64,000 nt of DNA from Oscillospiraceae bacterium MB24-C1 (GTDB lineage: Bacteria > Bacillota > Clostridia > Oscillospirales > Ruminococcaceae): positions 682,001 through 746,000 of the forward strand of contig CP133187.1 in NCBI GenBank assembly GCA_030913685.1, written 5' to 3'. The position numbers and the translations under genes are program-made. The notes under the pieces were generated by a model. It was given only the letters and a program-made list of their open reading frames with translations. It had not been told where the DNA came from and searched no databases. This document shows positions 60,448 to 64,000 of this stretch, one piece after another; positions within the stretch are counted from its first letter, which is position 1; every line of letters starts with the position of its first letter.

Positions 60448-61941
60448 ATGAAAAAGAAAGTTGCGATTATAGGTAGCGGAATAGGTGGATTATGTACTGG
60501 AATTAGGCTGTTAAATGAGGGCTTTGATGTAGATATCTATGAAAAGCAAAAATTCGCCGGGGGAGTAACAGGAACAAACCCAAAAGGTGGATTCAGATTT
60601 GATACAACAGCTTCTATAGCGCTTGATCCATTAGAATATGATACTGTTTTTAAAGATTGTGGATTAAACCCTAGACAATATTTTAGCTTTATTGATCTAG
60701 ATGTTCTTTATACCGTATTCTTTGAACATGGCAAGACGTGGCAAGTTAATAGAAGCGCCAATACCCAAAAAGAGAACTTTCTAAATTTTTTTGGTGAGCC
60801 TTTTAAAAATTATGCTACTTTTACTAATAAACTTTATAAAAAGTATCTTGTAGCAGATAAGTTTTTTTTAACTCAATCTTTTTGTGATGTTAAAAGCATA
60901 GTTAATAGCCAAACACTAATAGCAGCATTAAAGCTAAAACCTTATAAAAGTGCCTATAGTGAAATTTCCAACTACGTTAACAATCAAAATCTTCGTAATT
61001 TTCTCGCCTTTTTAAGCTTCTATATGGGCATCTCACCGTATAAGCTCATTAACATTTATGCATCTGTCCCAGCACTCACCCAAGTAAGGGGAATTAAGCA
61101 TATAAAGGGTGGAATGTCACAATATACAAAGGCACTAATTATGGCTTTTAAAGACTTGGGTGGTAGGCTTTTTTGTGATATGCCCATCAAAGAAATAGCT
61201 ATAAAAGACAGCATGGCCTATGGAGTTAAAACAAATGAAAAATTCGTGCCATATGACCTTGTAGTTTCTAATGTAGACTATTGCTACTCCATTTCAAACC
61301 TTATTAAGGATGAAACCATATCAAAGAGATATAATCCAAGGGTAACTAAAAGCGTAAAAACGTCCTGCTCGGTCTTTATTTTAAGACTTGTATTATTAAA
61401 AAAACTAGAAAACTTCAGCGTTCACAATATCTATATAGGCAATGATTTTAAAAAGGAAATAGATCGCATATTTAGTGGATTACTACCACGAAATCCACCT
61501 ATATATTTTTATTATCCATCTTCCATTGACCAAAGCTTTGTTGTTAATGGAAGTGGTTCTATTAATATTATGGTTAGGGTACCAAATCTTAAAGACGATA
61601 ACCCTAAATGGGATAACGAGACCATAGAATCATTAAAAAACCTACTAAAGTCAAAATTGTCCGAAATATCTGGTATTAGTGATATTGAAAATGTAATTGT
61701 TTATGAGGATGTTTTCACACCCATAGATTTGCAAGAAAGATACAACTGCTATTTAGGGGCGGCCTTTGGGTTAGGACATACAATTTTGCAGAGCATCTTT
61801 TTTAGACCTCAGGTTTATAATAGAAAAGTAGAAAACCTATATTTTGTGGGATCATCAATCCATCCAGGTAATGGTGTAACAATGGTTATGAAATGCGCGA
61901 AAACAGCCGCAGAGAAAATTACAAAAAATACAAGTAATTAA
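60448..61941 (+). CDS. CrtI/phytoene-desaturase-like FAD oxidoreductase
   Basis: 497 residues from ATG 60448 (AGGTGG upstream; the longer frame starts before the site). The FAD-binding fold is intact: VAIIGSGIGGLCTGIRLL, GGVTGTNPKGGFRFDTTAS, and the C-terminal FAD motif VENLYFVGSSIHPGNGV. The middle (KHIKGGMSQYTKALIMAF) is typical of CrtI and prolycopene isomerases. No carotenoid synthesis gene (crtB, crtE) is nearby, so the hydrophobic substrate is unknown. Strongly AT-rich, like the Staygreen gene before it, with which it is probably co-transcribed. Confidence 0.88.
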   Translation: MKKKVAIIGSGIGGLCTGIRLLNEGFDVDIYEKQKFAGGVTGTNPKGGFRFDTTASIALDPLEYDTVFKDCGLNPRQYFSFIDLDVLYTVFFEHGKTWQVNRSANTQKENFLNFFGEPFKNYATFTNKLYKKYLVADKFFLTQSFCDVKSIVNSQTLIAALKLKPYKSAYSEISNYVNNQNLRNFLAFLSFYMGISPYKLINIYASVPALTQVRGIKHIKGGMSQYTKALIMAFKDLGGRLFCDMPIKEIAIKDSMAYGVKTNEKFVPYDLVVSNVDYCYSISNLIKDETISKRYNPRVTKSVKTSCSVFILRLVLLKKLENFSVHNIYIGNDFKKEIDRIFSGLLPRNPPIYFYYPSSIDQSFVVNGSGSINIMVRVPNLKDDNPKWDNETIESLKNLLKSKLSEISGISDIENVIVYEDVFTPIDLQERYNCYLGAAFGLGHTILQSIFFRPQVYNRKVENLYFVGSSIHPGNGVTMVMKCAKTAAEKITKNTSN

Positions 61942-62029
61942 AATATTAAATTTATTTTAAATGTAAGCAAAGAGTTTATAAGTCTCATTTATTCTTATTT
62001 GGTATAATCGCCAATGTATATTGACCTAA

Positions 62030-62085
62030 GGGGGTACGGACAAAATCCTGGGCCAAAATGTAGTCACAGGAGGTTGTCCGCCCCC
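62030..62085. repeat. GC-rich inverted repeat
   Basis: GGGGG-TA-CGGACAA at 62030-62043 and TTGTCCG-CCCCC at 62074-62085 pair around about 30 bases. It is adjacent to the long inverted-repeat element and contrasts with the AT-rich surroundings. It may be an insertion-sequence end. No transposase gene is present. Confidence 0.5.
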
Positions 62086-62090
62086 CTAGG

Positions 62091-62657
62091 GGTGCGCCCT
62101 AATGCTGCCCGCTTATTATCCTTGCTGAATAAGGGAATGGCGCTACGGGCGGCATGGGCGGCATTTCATTAAAAATATTTTAACTATTTTTCGGATGCAG
62201 ATATATTTGAATATGGGTATGATCACGTAATAATGCCTTATATAAATAACAGCTATCTTATAATGCTCCAATATAATTATCTGAGATTTAAAATATTCAA
62301 ACAGACTAATTATCTTATCAATCCGGTATTCAGGCAATCACTTAAAATATCGCATTGAGAGTATATAGCACTATAAAATATAAACCCGCATTATAACGCC
62401 ATTATTATGATATTTTAATCTATATCAGAAACTATTTATAAATAATAGAAAAACGACCCTCAAGAAAGACTTGAGGATCGTTCTGGTGCCGCTGAAGCGT
62501 GATTAGTGGCCTACTCAACCATACTTTAAATGCTGATATGAGTTAGTATACAGGGTTGTATTATAGATAGTTTTGTAAAAATGCCGCCCATGCCGCCCGT
62601 AGCGCCCATTGCCTTGTTCAGCAAGGATATAAAGACGGGCAGCATTTGGGCGGCAAT
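62091..62657. mobile_element. Non-autonomous element with long (about 75-bp) inverted repeats
   Basis: 62091-62166 and 62578-62657 are near-perfect inverted copies of each other, with about 410 AT-rich bases between. Each arm holds the direct repeat GGGCGGCAT twice, a CCTTGCTGAA-type inner hairpin and GCTGCCCG facing CGGGCGGC, so an arm alone can also fold. The interior has no real gene but has a terminator-like hairpin at 62452-62482. This is the build of a MITE-like element or an IS remnant. I see no clear target-site duplication. Confidence 0.65.
62452..62482. terminator. Hairpin inside the inverted-repeat element
   Basis: AACGA.CCTCAAG pairs with CTTGAGG.TCGTT around AAAGA. No long T-run. 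Confidence 0.5.
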
Positions 62658-62691
62658 CTAAACTGTTCAGGTAATATCAATAATGGGAAAT

Positions 62692-63153
62692 TCAATTAGT
62701 GTTATTATTTCTAGTTGGTGATGCAATATGCTCAAGTCGTAGAACCTCATTGCCATTTTCACTTATCCAAACATAGGGGGAGGCACTACTGGGAACACAA
62801 TGGAGCAGTTGTCTCCACGCTGATGATGGAACCAGTTGACTATTACCAAAGCGAACCCTAATCTTGCCACCGACCCGATTGAAAAGGTTGATTCCACCAT
62901 GAAAGATTGATGTATCTTTTGTCTCATCAATAGAGCCTTCCTTAGCAAGCAATCCAAAGTTCCCTAAACACCAATCAAAATGATTGTCACGATATGAATT
63001 AAAAATTGAGCACACCTTTGCTGTTTCTAAAAATACAGCCCCATCCTCATATCCCCAAGGGTACCAGACATATGCGGAAAGTGGCATTTTACCTGTAGGA
63101 AGCTTTTGAAACACAATTTTTGAGAGTTGTGTTTTATCAAGCCCTAATGCCAT
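62692..63153 (-). CDS. Hypothetical protein, right-edge island
   Basis: 153 residues if ATG 63153 is the start, but no ribosome site precedes it; it overlaps the end of the previous frame by 10 bases (ATGGCATTAG). It may therefore be a separate coupled gene or the frameshifted tail of the one before. The product has aromatic-rich blocks (SAYVWYPWGYEDGAVFLET, NHFDWCLGNFGLLAKEGSID). No family is recognised. Confidence 0.45.
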   Translation of the reverse strand: MALGLDKTQLSKIVFQKLPTGKMPLSAYVWYPWGYEDGAVFLETAKVCSIFNSYRDNHFDWCLGNFGLLAKEGSIDETKDTSIFHGGINLFNRVGGKIRVRFGNSQLVPSSAWRQLLHCVPSSASPYVWISENGNEVLRLEHIASPTRNNNTN

Positions 63154-64000
63154 TTGCCATGTTTTTCTTTGGTATATAAAATCGCGTTTATATCTGGATT
63201 AAGCGCAGGTATTCTTATATCTCCTGTTTCGATATACTCGTCGTCAACATATTTTTCAGTGGCAGAAAATCTTGAGATGAACCTCCTAATTTTATTTGCA
63301 TTTTGTGATTCTCTATCATGCTCTTCAGTTAAAGAAAGAAAGTTTTCAAAAATGCTTGAGTCATCGGGGCTCCCTGAGTCTGGAAGATCATAGTTAGGAG
63401 ATTCTGCACTACAGTAGACTAAATTTGGATCATTGAATCTATAGTCTACAGGAATATTGAAGTTTCCTGTAATCCACAACTCTTGCGTAGCAAGTTCTTT
63501 CTCAAACAGCATCTTCATCTTATCGGGTTTTCTACTATATTGTAGTTTGAGCAGCAATTGCATATTGCGTATAGATGTTTGAAATAACTGTCCGCTTCGG
63601 GCTGATAAGCAGTTTCAATTTCCTTGGATTCATGATCTATGATAGTCATCCATTGTGGGGTGAGCATTTGTTTGAAAAAGGCATCTGAGTTTGACTCGGA
63701 TTTTAGAGATTGATGCGAAACTCATTATTCCAAGAGTGCAATTCCCAGAAATTATCAAGACCGCTACGTACGGCTGCTTTCGTGATGTTATTACGAATGT
63801 CATAAGCATAGTGATTGTTGGATATTTCTGCGATTTTAGATTGCCGGTAAAGTCGAGACCCTATTTCACGCCATTGCGAAGGATCATTTATTGATATACT
63901 TTCGAAACATTCCGATAGACCCTGCATGGCGTATTCTTTATCGCCGATATAACCAACAACATCCCATTTGATTTTAGCTGTAAATTTTTGCATCATTTCC
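63144..64000 (-). pseudogene. Frameshifted hypothetical gene running off the right edge
   Basis: Three minus-strand frames join in order: 63703-64000 (ends HSWNNEFRINL, no stop visible on the left side of the window edge, so its start lies outside or at 63996), then 63515-63721 (no start codon; includes TPQWMTIIDHESKEIETAY and a CNCCSNYN cysteine motif), then 63144-63563 (LFEKELATQELWITGNF). Each frame is coding-like, and joins fall near short A-runs, so either the gene is decayed or the sequence has indel errors. Together about 295 residues. Family unknown; context is the island. Confidence 0.5.

Noticed and set aside
1-64000. CRISPR arrays, rRNA or intact tRNA genes
   Set aside because: No regularly spaced repeat array, rRNA core sequence or full tRNA fold was noticed on reading both strands; a tool search was not possible.

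Overview
The window looks like chromosome from an anaerobic, low-to-mid GC Firmicute of class Clostridia, probably Oscillospiraceae-like. The order ylxM-ffh-rpsP-khpA-rimM-trmD, strong AGGAGG ribosome sites, frequent TTG/GTG starts, FakA/Asp23, YmdB, HPr with Ser46, a T-box leader, and several TRAP transporters support this. No rRNA, intact tRNA or CRISPR array was seen.

Layout. 1-5.2 kb is the right part of an integrated element. It holds overlapping phage-like small genes on the minus strand, an XRE repressor with two operator-like repeats, a LexA-type SOS box, a DEDDh exonuclease-BRCT protein, a cysteine-rich partner and a large serine recombinase. 5.4-9 kb is a TAXI-type TRAP system (fused permease, DUF1850, binding lipoprotein). 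9.4-11.1 kb is a membrane chemoreceptor. 11.5-32.2 kb is mostly core genes: fakA, asp23-like, ymdB, an rluA-type synthase, a CLC-F-like antiporter, an acyltransferase, a CAP lipoprotein, YibE/F, a soluble chemoreceptor, coaD, rsmD, uvrC, HPr, DUF554, the trmD-ffh cluster, and a secreted anchored protein.

32.8-40 kb is an amino-sugar module: lacI-dctPQM divergent from nagA-nagB-epimerase, with a 22-bp LacI-type palindrome between them. 40.3-42.8 kb is tetR, a 26-residue microprotein and a ZIP metal transporter, divergent from a methyltransferase, with two palindromes flanking the promoter. 43-49.6 kb is a 3-hydroxybutyrate catabolic cluster: a PAS/sigma-54 activator, BdhA-like dehydrogenase behind a -24/-12 promoter, GntP-type permease and AtoDA CoA-transferase, with a divergent 3-hydroxyacyl-CoA dehydrogenase family gene. 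50.2-52.6 kb has glycerate kinase and a hydroxypyruvate-reductase-like gene, beside the fossil of a TRAP large permease.

53-57 kb has small accessory genes, including a free-standing 34-residue peptide gene. At 57.14 kb a 23-bp tRNA 3'-end fragment next to a terminator looks like an island boundary, with the island to the right. Beyond it lie a T-box leader with an apparent Tyr (UAC) specifier ahead of an SNF-family Na+ symporter, a Staygreen-family protein paired with a CrtI-like FAD oxidoreductase, a roughly 570-bp element with long inverted repeats, and frameshifted unknown genes running off the window. The strongest candidates for something new are the Staygreen/CrtI pair, the 34-residue peptide, the tetR-microprotein-zupT unit and the SOS-linked exonuclease/recombinase module.
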